Positions 35,644 to 49,200 of a DNA stretch of 64,000 nt are shown piece after piece. The stretch is from Hypericum androsaemum. Lineage: Eukaryota > Streptophyta > Magnoliopsida > Malpighiales > Hypericaceae. Location of the stretch: NCBI GenBank assembly GCA_963995505.1, contig OZ023181.1, positions 10,970,221 to 11,034,220 of the forward strand, written 5' to 3'. How positions within the stretch are numbered: position 1 is the first letter of the stretch; every line of letters begins with the position of its first letter. The translations under genes were made by a program, and so were the position numbers. Under the pieces are notes generated by a model. It had not been told where the DNA came from, ran no database searches, and saw only the letters and a list, made by a program, of their open reading frames with translations.

Positions 35644-38600
35644 AAGGCATAAAAAGGCAAGGAAAATGAAAGATAAGGAAAGAAAAGGCAACATAGGGCA
35701 AGAAATGGCACAAAAAGATAAGATAAGGCAAGGAAAATGCAAGAAAAGGCAAGCCAAGGCAAGATAAGGCAAGCAAAAGGCAAGATAAGGCAAGCAAAAG
35801 GCAATATAAGGAAAGATAAGGCAAGAAAAGGCAAGCAAAAGGCAAGATAAGGAAAGAAAAGGCATGATAAGGCCAGAAAAGGCAAGGAAAAGACAAGATA
35901 AGGAAAGAAAAGGCAAGATAACTCAAGAAAAGGCTAGAATAGAGAAGGAAATGGCAAGATATGGAAAGAAAATGCAAGATAACACAAGAAAAGGCAAAAA
36001 AGAAAAGAAAAGGCAAGAAAAGGCAAGAAAAAAGGAAGATAGTGCAAGAAAAGGCAAGGTAAGGAAAGAAATGGCAAGATAAGAAAGCAAAAGGCAAGAT
36101 AAGGGAAGATAACGCAAGACAAGGCAAGAAAATGAAAGAAAAGGCAAGATAAGGAAAGAAAAGCTAAGAAAAGGCAAGAAAATGCAAGATAAGGAAAGAA
36201 AAGGCAAGAAAAAGTAAAGAAAAGGGAAGAAAAGGCAAGGAAAAGGCAAGATAAGGCAAGAAAAGGCAGGAAAAAGGCAAGATAAGGAAAGATATGGCAT
36301 GAAAAGGCAACATAAGAGAAGAAAAGGCAAGAAAAGGCAAGGAAAAGATAAGATAAGGCATGAAAAGGCAAGGAAAAGGAAAGATAAGGAAAGAAAAGGC
36401 AAGATAAGGAATGAAAAAGAATGATAAGGCAAGAAAAAGAAAAATAAGGCAATATAAGGGAAGGAAAAGGCAAGATAAGGAAAGAAAAGGCATGATAAGG
36501 AAAAAAATGGCAATGAAAAGGTAAGATATGGAAAGAAAAGGCAAGATAAGGCCAGATAAGGCAAGAAAAGGCAAGATAAGGCAAAAAAGGCAAGAGCGGA
36601 AAGAAAAGGCAAGAAAATGCAAGAAAAAGCACGATAAGGCAAGAAAAGGCAAGATAAGGAAATAAAAGGCAAATAAGATATCGAAAGGAAAGATAAGGGA
36701 CGATAAGGCGAGATAAGGAAAGAAAAGGAAAGAAAATGCAAGTTAAGGAAAGAAAAGGCACGAACAGGCAAGAAATTGCATGGAAAAGGCAAGAGAAGGA
36801 AAGAAAAGGCAAGAAATGGCAAGAAATGATAAGAAATGGCAAGATAAGGAAAGAAAAGGCACGAACATGCAAGAAATGGCATGGAAAAGGCAAGAGAAGG
36901 AAAGAAAAGGTAAGAAATGGCAAGAAAAGACAAGAAAAGGCAAGGAAAAGGTAAGATAAGGAAAGAAATGGAAAGATAAGGCAAGAAAAGGCAAGGAAAA
37001 TGCAGGAAAAGGCAAGAAAAAGGCAAGATAAGGAAAAGAAAGGAAAGATAACACAAGAAAAGGCAAGGAAAAGGCAAGAAAAGGCTAGAATAGATAAGGA
37101 CAATGTAAGATATGGAAAGAAAAGGCAAGATAAGGCAAGATAATGCAAATAAAGGCAAGAAAAGGAAAGAAAGGGCAAGAAAAGGCAAGGAAAAAGCAAG
37201 ATAGGGCAAGAAAAGGCAATTTAAGACAAGAGAAGGCAAGATAATACTTGAAAAGGAAAGAGAAGACAAGATAAGGTAAGAAAAGGCAAGAAAAGGCTAG
37301 AAAAAGCGAGGAAAAGGCAAGTTATGGAAAGAAAAGGCAAGAAATGTCAAGAAATGTCAAGAAAAGACAATAGAAGGCAAGAAAAGGGAAGATAATGCCA
37401 GATAAGGCAAGAAAAGGCAAAAAAGGCAAGAAAAGTCATGAAAAAGCAAGATAAGGCAAGAAAAGGAAAGGAAAAGGTCAGATAATGCAAGAAAAGGAAA
37501 GATAATGCAAGAAAAGGCAAAATAAGAAAAGAAAAGGCATGATAAGGCAAGAAAAGGCATGATAAGGAAAGAAAAGGCAAAAAAAGGAAAGAAAAGGCAA
37601 GATAATGCAAGAAAAGGCAAGAAACGTAAGGAAAAGGTAAGATAATGAAAGAAAAGGAAAGATAAGCCAAGATAAAGCAAGACCATGCCAAAAAAGATAA
37701 GAAAAGGCAAGATAAGGAAAGAAAAGGCAAGATAAGGAAAAAAAAGCAAAGAAAATGCAAGAAAAGGAAAGAAAAGGCAAGAAAAGACAAGAAAAGGCAA
37801 GATAAGGAAAGAAAAGGCAAGATATGGCAAGAAAAGGCAAAAAAAGGCAAGATATGGCATGAAAAGGCAAGGAAAAGGAAAGATAAGGAAAGAAACGGCA
37901 AGATAAGGCAAGAAAAGGCACAAAAAGCTAATGCAAGATAAGGCAAGCAAAAGGCAATATAAGGAAAGATAAGGCAAGAAAAGGCAAGGAAAAAGCAAGA
38001 TAAGGATAGAAAAAGCATGATAAGGTGAGAAAAGGCAAGATAAGAAAAGAAAAGGCAAGATAACTCAAGAAAAGGCTAGAATAGACAAGGAAAAGACAAG
38101 ATATAGAAAGAAAAGACAAGACAACACAAAAAAAGGCAAAAAAGGAAAGAACACGCAAGAAAAGGCAAGGAAAAAGGAAGATACGGCAAGATAAGGCAAG
38201 ACAAGGCAAGAAAATGCAAGAAAAGGAAAGAAAAGGGAAGATAAGGGAAGAAAAGCTAAGAAAAGGCAAGAAAATGCAAGATAAGGAAAGAAAAGGCAAG
38301 AAAAAGGCAAGAAAAAGGAAGAAAAGGCAAGGAAAAGGCAAGAAAAGGCAAGAAATAGTAGGGAAAAGGCAAGTAAAAGATAAGATAAGGAAAGAAAAGG
38401 GAAGAAAAGGCAAAAAAAGGCACAAAAAGGCAAGATAAGGCAAGAAAAGGGCAAGAGAAGGCAAGGAAAAGTCAAGGAAAAAGGCAAGCAAAGGCAAGAT
38501 AATGCAAGCAAAAGGCAAGATAAGGAAAGATAAGGCAAGAAAAGGCAAGATAAGGCAAGAAAAAGAATGATAAGGCAAGATAAGGGAAGGAAAAGGCAAA

Positions 38601-39901
38601 ATAAGGAAAGAAAAGGCATGATAAGGCAAAAAAAGGTAAGGAAAAGGAAAGATAAGGAAAGAAAAGGCAAGATAATGTAAGAAAAGGCAAGGAAAAGGAA
38701 AGAAAAGGCTAGAATAGATAAGGAAAAGGCAAGATATGGAAAGAAAAGGCAAGATAAGGCAAGCAAAGGCAAGATAAGGCAAGAACGGAAAGAAAAGGCT
38801 AGGAAAAAGCAAGATAGGGCAAGATAAGGCAAGAAAAGGCAAGAAAAAGCAAGATAAGGAAAGAAAAGGCAAGGAAAAGTCAAGATAAGGAAAGAAAAGG
38901 CATGATAATGCACGTAAAGGCAAGAAAAAGGCAAGATAAGGAAAGAAAAGGCAAGGAAAAGGCAAGATAAGGAAAAGAAATGGCATGATAAGGCAAGTAA
39001 AGGCAAGATAAGGAAAGAAAAGGCAAGGAAAATATAAGATAATGAAAGAAAAGGCAAGAAAAGGCCAAAAAAGAAAAAAAAAGGAAAGAGAAGGCAAGAT
39101 AAGGAAAGAGAAACCAAAAAAAGGCAAGCAGCGGAAAGAAATGGCAATAAAATGCAAGAAAAGACAAGAAAAGGCAAGAAATGGCAAGGAAAAGGCAAGA
39201 TAATGAAAGAAAAGGCAAGAGAAAGAGAAGGCAAGAAAAGGCAAGGAAAAGGCAAGAAAAGGAAAAAGGCAAGGAAAAGGAATGAAAAGGAAAGGTAAGG
39301 AAAAAAAAGCCAAGAAAAGGCAAGAAAAGGAACGAAATGGCAAGATAAGGAAAGAAAAGGCAAGGAAAATTTACGAAAAAGGCAAGTAAAGACGATAAAA
39401 GGCAAGAGAAGGCAAGAGTAGGAAAGATAATGCAAGAAAAGGTAAGGACAAAGCTAGAAAAGGCAAGGAAAATGCAAGATACGGAAAGAAAAGGCAAGAT
39501 AAGGAAAGAAAAGGCATGATATGGCAAGAAAAGGCAAGGAAAAGGAAAGATAAGGAAACAAAAGGCAAGATAAAGAAAGAAAAGGCAAGAAAGGCAAGGA
39601 AAAGTTAAAATAAGGAAAGAAAATGCAAGACAAGGCAAGAAAAGGCAAGAAAAAGCTAGATAAGGCAAGACAAGGAAAGAAAATGCATGATAAGGCAAGA
39701 AAAGGCAAGAAAAAGGCAAGATAAGGAAAGAAAAGGAAAGATAACGCAAGAAACCCAAGGAAAAGGAAGATAAGGAAAGAAAAGGCAAGATAAGGCAAGA
39801 AAATGTTAGATAATGCAAGACAAGGCAGGAAAAGGCAAGGAAAATGCAAAATAAGGCAAGAAAAGGCAAGAAAATGCAAATAAGGCAAGAAAAGGTAAGA
39901 A
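35644..39901 (+). repeat. Higher-order repeat unit, copy 2
   Basis: Second 4,258-bp unit, in exact register with copy 1. Its one private difference found is T at 36,817, where copies 1 and 3 have C. Confidence 0.93.
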
Positions 39902-42900
39902 AAGGCATAAAAAGGCAAGGAAAATGAAAGATAAGGAAAGAAAAGGCAACATAGGGCAAGAAATGGCACAAAAAGATAAGATAAGGCAAGGAAAATGCAA
40001 GAAAAGGCAAGCCAAGGCAAGATAAGGCAAGCAAAAGGCAAGATAAGGCAAGCAAAAGGCAATATAAGGAAAGATAAGGCAAGAAAAGGCAAGCAAAAGG
40101 CAAGATAAGGAAAGAAAAGGCATGATAAGGCCAGAAAAGGCAAGGAAAAGACAAGATAAGGAAAGAAAAGGCAAGATAACTCAAGAAAAGGCTAGAATAG
40201 AGAAGGAAATGGCAAGATATGGAAAGAAAATGCAAGATAACACAAGAAAAGGCAAAAAAGAAAAGAAAAGGCAAGAAAAGGCAAGAAAAAAGGAAGATAG
40301 TGCAAGAAAAGGCAAGGTAAGGAAAGAAATGGCAAGATAAGAAAGCAAAAGGCAAGATAAGGGAAGATAACGCAAGACAAGGCAAGAAAATGAAAGAAAA
40401 GGCAAGATAAGGAAAGAAAAGCTAAGAAAAGGCAAGAAAATGCAAGATAAGGAAAGAAAAGGCAAGAAAAAGTAAAGAAAAGGGAAGAAAAGGCAAGGAA
40501 AAGGCAAGATAAGGCAAGAAAAGGCAGGAAAAAGGCAAGATAAGGAAAGATATGGCATGAAAAGGCAACATAAGAGAAGAAAAGGCAAGAAAAGGCAAGG
40601 AAAAGATAAGATAAGGCATGAAAAGGCAAGGAAAAGGAAAGATAAGGAAAGAAAAGGCAAGATAAGGAATGAAAAAGAATGATAAGGCAAGAAAAAGAAA
40701 AATAAGGCAATATAAGGGAAGGAAAAGGCAAGATAAGGAAAGAAAAGGCATGATAAGGAAAAAAATGGCAATGAAAAGGTAAGATATGGAAAGAAAAGGC
40801 AAGATAAGGCCAGATAAGGCAAGAAAAGGCAAGATAAGGCAAAAAAGGCAAGAGCGGAAAGAAAAGGCAAGAAAATGCAAGAAAAAGCACGATAAGGCAA
40901 GAAAAGGCAAGATAAGGAAATAAAAGGCAAATAAGATATCGAAAGGAAAGATAAGGGACGATAAGGCGAGATAAGGAAAGAAAAGGAAAGAAAATGCAAG
41001 TTAAGGAAAGAAAAGGCACGAACAAGCAAGAAATTGCATGGAAAAGGCAAGAGAAGGAAAGAAAAGGCAAGAAACGGCAAGAAATGATAAGAAATGGCAA
41101 GATAAGGAAAGAAAAGGCACGAACATGCAAGAAATGGCATGGAAAAGGCAAGAGAAGGAAAGAAAAGGTAAGAAATGGCAAGAAAAGACAAGAAAAGGCA
41201 AGGAAAAGGTAAGATAAGGAAAGAAATGGAAAGATAAGGCAAGAAAAGGCAAGGAAAATGCAGGAAAAGGCAAGAAAAAGGCAAGATAAGGAAAAGAAAG
41301 GAAAGATAACACAAGAAAAGGCAAGGAAAAGGCAAGAAAAGGCTAGAATAGATAAGGACAATGTAAGATATGGAAAGAAAAGGCAAGATAAGGCAAGATA
41401 ATGCAAATAAAGGCAAGAAAAGGAAAGAAAGGGCAAGAAAAGGCAAGGAAAAAGCAAGATAGGGCAAGAAAAGGCAATTTAAGACAAGAGAAGGCAAGAT
41501 AATACTTGAAAAGGAAAGAGAAGACAAGATAAGGTAAGAAAAGGCAAGAAAAGGCTAGAAAAAGCGAGGAAAAGGCAAGTTATGGAAAGAAAAGGCAAGA
41601 AATGTCAAGAAATGTCAAGAAAAGACAATAGAAGGCAAGAAAAGGGAAGATAATGCCAGATAAGGCAAGAAAAGGCAAAAAAGGCAAGAAAAGTCATGAA
41701 AAAGCAAGATAAGGCAAGAAAAGGAAAGGAAAAGGTCAGATAATGCAAGAAAAGGAAAGATAATGCAAGAAAAGGCAAAATAAGAAAAGAAAAGGCATGA
41801 TAAGGCAAGAAAAGGCATGATAAGGAAAGAAAAGGCAAAAAAAGGAAAGAAAAGGCAAGATAATGCAAGAAAAGGCAAGAAACGTAAGGAAAAGGTAAGA
41901 TAATGAAAGAAAAGGAAAGATAAGCCAAGATAAAGCAAGACCATGCCAAAAAAGATAAGAAAAGGCAAGATAAGGAAAGAAAAGGCAAGATAAGGAAAAA
42001 AAAGCAAAGAAAATGCAAGAAAAGGAAAGAAAAGGCAAGAAAAGACAAGAAAAGGCAAGATAAGGAAAGAAAAGGCAAGATATGGCAAGAAAAGGCAAAA
42101 AAAGGCAAGATATGGCATGAAAAGGCAAGGAAAAGGAAAGATAAGGAAAGAAACGGCAAGATAAGGCAAGAAAAGGCACAAAAAGCTAATGCAAGATAAG
42201 GCAAGCAAAAGGCAATATAAGGAAAGATAAGGCAAGAAAAGGCAAGGAAAAAGCAAGATAAGGATAGAAAAAGCATGATAAGGTGAGAAAAGGCAAGATA
42301 AGAAAAGAAAAGGCAAGATAACTCAAGAAAAGGCTAGAATAGACAAGGAAAAGACAAGATATAGAAAGAAAAGACAAGACAACACAAAAAAAGGCAAAAA
42401 AGGAAAGAACACGCAAGAAAAGGCAAGGAAAAAGGAAGATACGGCAAGATAAGGCAAGACAAGGCAAGAAAATGCAAGAAAAGGAAAGAAAAGGGAAGAT
42501 AAGGGAAGAAAAGCTAAGAAAAGGCAAGAAAATGCAAGATAAGGAAAGAAAAGGCAAGAAAAAGGCAAGAAAAAGGAAGAAAAGGCAAGGAAAAGGCAAG
42601 AAAAGGCAAGAAATAGTAGGGAAAAGGCAAGTAAAAGATAAGATAAGGAAAGAAAAGGGAAGAAAAGGCAAAAAAAGGCACAAAAAGGCAAGATAAGGCA
42701 AGAAAAGGGCAAGAGAAGGCAAGGAAAAGTCAAGGAAAAAGGCAAGCAAAGGCAAGATAATGCAAGCAAAAGGCAAGATAAGGAAAGATAAGGCAAGAAA
42801 AGGCAAGATAAGGCAAGAAAAAGAATGATAAGGCAAGATAAGGGAAGGAAAAGGCAAAATAAGGAAAGAAAAGGCATGATAAGGCAAAAAAAGGTAAGGA

Positions 42901-44165
42901 AAAGGAAAGATAAGGAAAGAAAAGGCAAGATAATGTAAGAAAAGGCAAGGAAAAGGAAAGAAAAGGCTAGAATAGATAAGGAAAAGGCAAGATATGGAAA
43001 GAAAAGGCAAGATAAGGCGAGCAAAGGCAAGATAAGGCAAGAACGGAAAGAAAAGGCTAGGAAAAAGCAAGATAGGGCAAGATAAGGCAAGAAAAGGCAA
43101 GAAAAAGCAAGATAAGGAAAGAAAAGGCAAGGAAAAGTCAAGATAAGGAAAGAAAAGGCATGATAATGCACGTAAAGGCAAGAAAAAGGCAAGATAAGGA
43201 AAGAAAAGGCAAGGAAAAGGCAAGATAAGGAAAAGAAATGGCATGATAAGGCAAGTAAAGGCAAGATAAGGAAAGAAAAGGCAAGGAAAATATAAGATAA
43301 TGAAAGAAAAGGCAAGAAAAGGCCAAAAAAGAAAAAAAAAGGAAAGAGAAGGCAAGATAAGGAAAGAGAAACCAAAAAAAGGCAAGCAGCGGAAAGAAAT
43401 GGCAATAAAATGCAAGAAAAGACAAGAAAAGGCAAGAAATGGCAAGGAAAAGGCAAGATAATGAAAGAAAAGGCAAGAGAAAGAGAAGGCAAGAAAAGGC
43501 AAGGAAAAGGCAAGAAAAGGAAAAAGGCAAGGAAAAGGAATGAAAAGGAAAGGTAAGGAAAAAAAAGCCAAGAAAAGGCAAGAAAAGGAACGAAATGGCA
43601 AGATAAGGAAAGAAAAGGCAAGGAAAATTTATGAAAAAGGCAAGTAAAGACGATAAAAGGCAAGAGAAGGCAAGAGTAGGAAAGATAATGCAAGAAAAGG
43701 TAAGGACAAAGCTAGAAAAGGCAAGGAAAATGCAAGATACGGAAAGAAAAGGCAAGATAAGGAAAGAAAAGGCATGATATGGCAAGAAAAGGCAAGGAAA
43801 AGGAAAGATAAGGAAACAAAAGGCAAGATAAAGAAAGAAAAGGCAAGAAAGGCAAGGAAAAGTTAAAATAAGGAAAGAAAATGCAAGACAAGGCAAGAAA
43901 AGGCAAGAAAAAGCTAGATAAGGCAAGACAAGGAAAGAAAATGCATGATAAGGCAAGAAAAGGCAAGAAAAAGGCAAGATAAGGAAAGAAAAGGAAAGAT
44001 AACGCAAGAAACCCAAGGAAAAGGAAGATAAGGAAAGAAAAGGCAAGATAAGGCAAGAAAATGTTAGATAATGCAAGACAAGGCAGGAAAAGGCAAGGAA
44101 AATGCAAAATAAGGCAAGAAAAGGCAAGAAAATGCAAATAAGGCAAGAAAAGGTAAGAAAAGGCA
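39902..44165 (+). repeat. Higher-order repeat unit, copy 3
   Basis: Third unit. It has three private differences found: A at 41,025, G at 43,019 and T at 43,632. After 44,165 the expected GGCATAAAAAGGC start of a fourth copy is replaced by GGCAATATAAGGC and the match ends. Confidence 0.93.
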
Positions 44166-46289
44166 ATATAAGGCAAGAAAAGTAAGATAAGGCAAGAAAA
44201 GTCAAGATAAGGTAAGAAAAGGCAAGATAAGGCAAGATAAGGAAACGAATGGCGAGATAAGATAAGAAAAGGCAAGAAATGGAAAGAAAAACTCAAGATA
44301 AGGCAAAATAGAGCAATAAAAGGCAAGAAAGGACAAGAAAAGGCAAGATAAGGAAAGAAAAGGCATGCTAAGGCAAGACTTGGAAAGAAATGGCATGTTA
44401 AGGCAAGAAAAGGCAAGGAAAAGGCAAGACAAGGAAAAGGCAAGGCAAGATGACATAAGAAAAGGCAAGAAACACAAGGAAAAGGTAAGATAAGGAAAGA
44501 AAAGGCAAGATATGGCAAGAACATGTAAGATAAGGCAAGACAACGCAAGATAAGGAAAGAAAAGAAAAGGAAAAGGAAAATACAAAATGAGGAAAGAAAA
44601 GGCAAAAAAAAGCAAGATAAGGCAGGAAAAGGCAAGAAAAGGAAAGAAAAGGCAAGCAAAAGGCAAGATAAGGCAACATGACGTAAGAAAAGTTAAAATA
44701 AGGCAAGGAAAATTCAAAATAAGGAAATGAAAGACAAGATAAGGCCAAAAAATGCAAGATAAGGAAAGAAAAGGCAAGAAAATGCAAGAAATGGCAAGGA
44801 AAAGAAAAGATAAGGAAAGAAAAGGGAAAAAAATGCAACGAAAAGGCAAGATAAGGAAAGAAAAGGCAAGAAAATGCAAGGAAAATGCAAGTAAAGGCAA
44901 GGAAAAGGCAACATAAGGAAAGAAAAGGCAAGAAAATACAAGATAAGGAAAGAAAAGGAAAGAGAAGGCAAGGAAAAGGGAAGATAGGGCAAGAAAATGC
45001 ATGATAAGGCAAGAAAATGCAAGATAAGTGAAGCAAAGGCAAGATAAGGAAGCAAAAGGCAAGAAAAGCCAAGAAAATACAAGATAAGGAATGAAAAGGC
45101 AAGAAAAGGCAAGAAATGGCATGGAAAAGGCAAGAAAAGACAAGAAAAGGTACGAAAAGACAAGAAAAGACAAGGAAAAGGCAAGATAAGGAAAGAAAAG
45201 GCAAGAAAAGGCAATGTAATGCAAGAAAAGGCAAGGAAAAGGCAAGCTAAGGCGAGAAAAGACAAGTTAAGGCAAGATCAGGAAAGAAAAGGCTAGAAAA
45301 GATTAATGCAAGAAAAGATAAGATAAGGCAAGATAAGGAAAAGGCAAGATATGGAAAGAAAAGGTAAGAAAAGGCTAAAAAAGGCTAGAAAAGATTTGGA
45401 AAAGGCAAGATATGGAAAGAAAAGATAAGATATGCAAGAAAAGGCAAGAAAAGTTAAGATAAGGCAAGATAAGGCAAGAAAAAGGCAAGAAAAAGGAAAG
45501 ATAAGGTAAGAAAAGGCAAGATAAGGCAAGAAAAGGCAAGGAAAAGGTAAAATAAGGAAAGAAAAGGCAAGAAAAGGAAGGATAAGGAAAGAAAAGGCAA
45601 GAAAAGGCAAGATAAGGCAAGAAAGGCCAAGATAAAGCAAGAAAAGGAAAGATAAGGCAAGAAAAGGCAAGATAAGGCCAAGATAAGGCAAGATAAGGTA
45701 AGAAAAGTAAGAAAAGGCAAGATAAAGGAAAATAATGAAACAAAAAGAAACAAAAGGCAAGATAAGCCAAGATAAGCCAAGAAAAGGCAAGACCAGGCAA
45801 GAAAAGGCAAGAAAAGTCATGATAAGGCCAAAAAGGCAAGAAAAGGTAAGAAAAGTCAAGAAAAGGCAAGGAAAAGGCATAAGGAAAGAAAAGGCAAGGA
45901 AAAGGCATAAGGAAAGAAAAGGCAAGAAAAGGCAAGATAAGGCAAGAAAAGGCAAGTTAAGGTAAGAAAAGGCGAGATAAGGTAAGAAAATGCAAGAAAA
46001 GGCAAGGAAGAGGCAAAATAAGGAAACGAAAGGGCAAATAAGGAAATGAAAGGCAAGAAAAGGCAAGATAAGGCAAGGAAAAGACAAGATAAGGGAAGAA
46101 AAGGTAAGAAAATGTAAGAAATGGCAAGAAAAGGCAAGATATGGAAAGAAAAGGCAAGATAAGAAATTAAAAGGAAAGATTAGGGAAGATAAGGCGAGAT
46201 AAGGCAAGAAAAGGAAAGAAAATAAAAGCTAAGGAAAGAAAAGGCACGAACAGGCAAGAAATGGCATGGAAAAGGCAAGAGAAAGAAAG
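44166..46289 (+). repeat. Block 6: satellite outside the larger units
   Basis: Ordinary 10-bp satellite between the 4,258-bp array and the block at 46.29 kb. It has local peculiarities, such as two neighbouring AAAAGGCATAAGGAAAG motifs (about 45,873 and 45,900, spacing 27 bp). I found no long match to either neighbour and no gene. Confidence 0.65.
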
Positions 46290-49200
46290 AAAAGGCAAGT
46301 TAAGGAAAGAAAAGGCAAGAAAAGTCAAGAAAGGGCAAGAAAAGGGAATAAATGGGAAGAAAAGGCAAGGAAAGGGCAAGAAATGGAAAGAAATGGCAAA
46401 ATAAGGAAAGAAAAGGAAAGAAATGGAAAGAAATGGCAAGGAAAAGGAAAGATAAGAAAAGAAAAGATAAAATAAGGCAAGAAAAGGCCAGAAAAGACAA
46501 GAAAAGGCAAGAAAAGGAAATGAAGATAAGGAAAGAAAAGACAAGATCAGACAAGAAAAGGCACAAAAAAAGTAAGAAGAGGCAGAATAAGGCAAGAAAA
46601 GGCTAGTAAAAGGCAATGAAAGGGCAAGAAAAGGCAAGGAAAGATAATAAAAGGCAAGAATAGGCAAGATAAAGCAAGAAAAGGCAAGAACAGGCAAGAA
46701 AAGGTGAGGAAAAGGCAAGATAAGGAAGGAAAAGGTAAGAAAAGGAAAGATAAGGCAAGAAAAGCAAAGAAAAGGCAAGATACGACAAGAAAAGGAAAGT
46801 ATAGCAATTTAAGGCAAGATAAGCCAATAAAACTCAAGGGAAAGGAAAGATAAGGCAAGAAAAGGCTAGATAAGGCAAGAATAGGGAAGAAAAGGAAAGA
46901 AAAGGAAAGAAAATGCAAGAAATTGCAAGATAAGGAAAGAAAAGGCACGATAAGGAAAGAAAAGGCAAGATAAGGCAAAAAAAGGCAAGATAACCTAAGA
47001 AAAGATGAGAAAATACAAGAAAATGTAGGAAAACGTAAGAAAAGGTATGAGAAAGGCAATATAATGAAAAAAAAGGCAAGATATGGAATGAAAAGGCAAG
47101 AAATGGCAAAGAAAAGCCAAGATAAGAAAAGAAAAGCCAAGATAAGGCAATATAAGGCAAGATAAGGCAAAAAAAGGCAAGGAAAAGACAAGATAAGGAA
47201 AGGAAAGGAATGATGAGGCTAGTTAAGGCAAGATAAGGAAAGAAAATTCAAAGGAAAGGAAAGATATGGCAAGAAAAGGCACGATAAGGTAAGAAATCGG
47301 AAGAAAATGCAAGAAAATGCAAGAAATTGCAAGATAAGGAAGGAAAAGCCAAGGAAAAAGCAACGTAAGGCAAGAAAAGGCAAGGAAGGGGCAAGATAAG
47401 GCAGGAAAATGCAGGAAAAGGTAAGAAAAGGCAAGAAAAGGGAGGAAAAGGTAAGAAAAGGCAAGGAAAAGGCAAGATAAGGAAAAGAAAAGGCAAGATA
47501 AGGTAAGAAAAGGCAAGATAAGGTAAGCTAAGCCAAAAAAAGGCACGAAAAGATAAGAAAAGGTAAGAATATGCAAGAAAATACAAGATAAGGCAAGGAA
47601 ATGCAAGATATGACAAGAAAATGCAAGATATGGCAAGAAATGGCAAGGAAAAGGTAAGATAAGGAAACAAAAGGCAAAATAAGGCCAGAAAAGGTAAGAA
47701 AGGGCAAGAAAAGGGAAGGAAAAGGCAAGATAAGGTAAGAAAAGGCAAGAAAAGGCATTATAAGATAAGAAAAAGCAAGATAAGGCAAGAAAAGGCATGA
47801 TAAGGAAAGAAAAGGCATGATAAGGCAAGAAAAGGCAAGGAAAAGGCAAGATACAAAAAGAAAAGGCAAGATAAGTCAAGAAAAGCCATGGTAGGGTAAG
47901 ATAAGGCAAGAAAAGGCAAGGTAAGTCAAAAAAAGGCCAGAAAAGGCAAGGAAAAGACAATTAAAGGCCAGAAAAGATAATTAAAGGCCAGAAAAGATAA
48001 TAAAAGGCACAAAAAGGCAAGTCAAGGCAAGATAAGGCAAGAAAATTCAAGGAAAATGTAAGATAAGGCAAGAAAAGGCAAGATAAATCAAGAAAAGGCA
48101 AGAAGGGAGAAGGAAAAGGCAAGATAGGGAAAGAAAAGGCATGTTAAGGTAAGAAAAAGAAAGAAAAAGTAAGATAAGGCAAGAAAATGTAAGGAAAAGG
48201 CAAGGTAAGGAAAGAAAAGGCATGATAAGGCAAGAAAAGGCAAGAAAAGGCAAGAAAGGGAAAGGAAAAAGCAAGAAAAGGCAAGATAAGGAAACTAAAG
48301 GCAAGATAAGGCAAGAAGAGACAATAAAAGACAAAATAAGGAAAGAAAAGGCAATAAAAGGAAAGTTTAGGAAAAAAAGGCAAGAAAAGGCAAGATAAGG
48401 CAAGAAGAGACAATAAAAGACAAAATAAGGAAAGAAAAGGCAATAAAAGGAAAGTTTAGGAAAAAAAGGCAAGATAATGCAAGAAAAGGGAAGAAACGGG
48501 ATAAAAAGGCAAGATAAGGGAAAAAAGGCAATAAAAGGCAAGTTAAGAAAGAAAAAGCAATAAAAGGCAAGATAAGGCAAGAAAAGGCAAGAAAAGGTAC
48601 GGAAAAGGCAAGAAAAGGTAAGATAATTTAAGATAAGGTAAGACAAGGCAAGGTTAGGCAAGAAAAGGCAATGAAAAGGCAAGAAAGGCTAGGGGAAGGC
48701 AAGATGAGGAAAGAAAAGGGAAAAAAGGCAAGAAAAGACAAGAAAGGGCAAGAAAAGCAAATAAAAGGCAAGAAAATGCAAAATAAGGAAAGAAAAGGCA
48801 AGATAAGGCAAGAAAAGGCAAGATAAGCAAAGAAAATGCAAGAAATGGTAAGAAATGGCAAGGAAAGGGAAAGATAAGGAAAGAAAAGGTAAAATAAGAC
48901 AAGAAAAGAAAAGAAAAGGCCAGAAAAGACAAGAAAAGGCAAGGAAAAGGCAAGTCAAGGCAAGATAAGGCAAGGAAAGGAAAGGAAAAGGCAAGATAAG
49001 GATAGAAATGGCAAGATCAGACAAGAAAAGGCAAGAAGAGGCAGGATAAGGCAAGAAAAGGCAAGAATAGGCTAGTAAAAGGCAAGGAACCGGCACGAAA
49101 AGGCAAAAAAAGACAATAAATGGAAAGAATTGGAAAAATAAGTGAAGATAAAGCAAGAAAAGGCAAGAACAGGCAAAAAAAGGCATGGAAAATGCAAGAT

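Larger units (their letters stand above)
31386..44165 (+). repeat. Block 5: three near-identical copies of a 4,258-bp higher-order repeat
   Basis: Every rare variant in 31,386-35,643 recurs at +4,258 and +8,516. Examples are the CATAAAAAGGC junction motif at 31,390 and 35,648, and the GATATCGAAAGG motif near 32,418, 36,676 and 40,934. I found four base differences: 32,559/36,817/41,075 is C/T/C; 32,509/36,767/41,025 is G/G/A; 34,503/38,761/43,019 is A/A/G; 35,116/39,374/43,632 is C/C/T. No length difference was found. Similarity stops abruptly at about 31,385 on the left and 44,166 on the right, so the run is three full units. The unit itself is only 10-bp satellite. It is either a very recent amplification or an assembly duplication. 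Confidence 0.95.
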
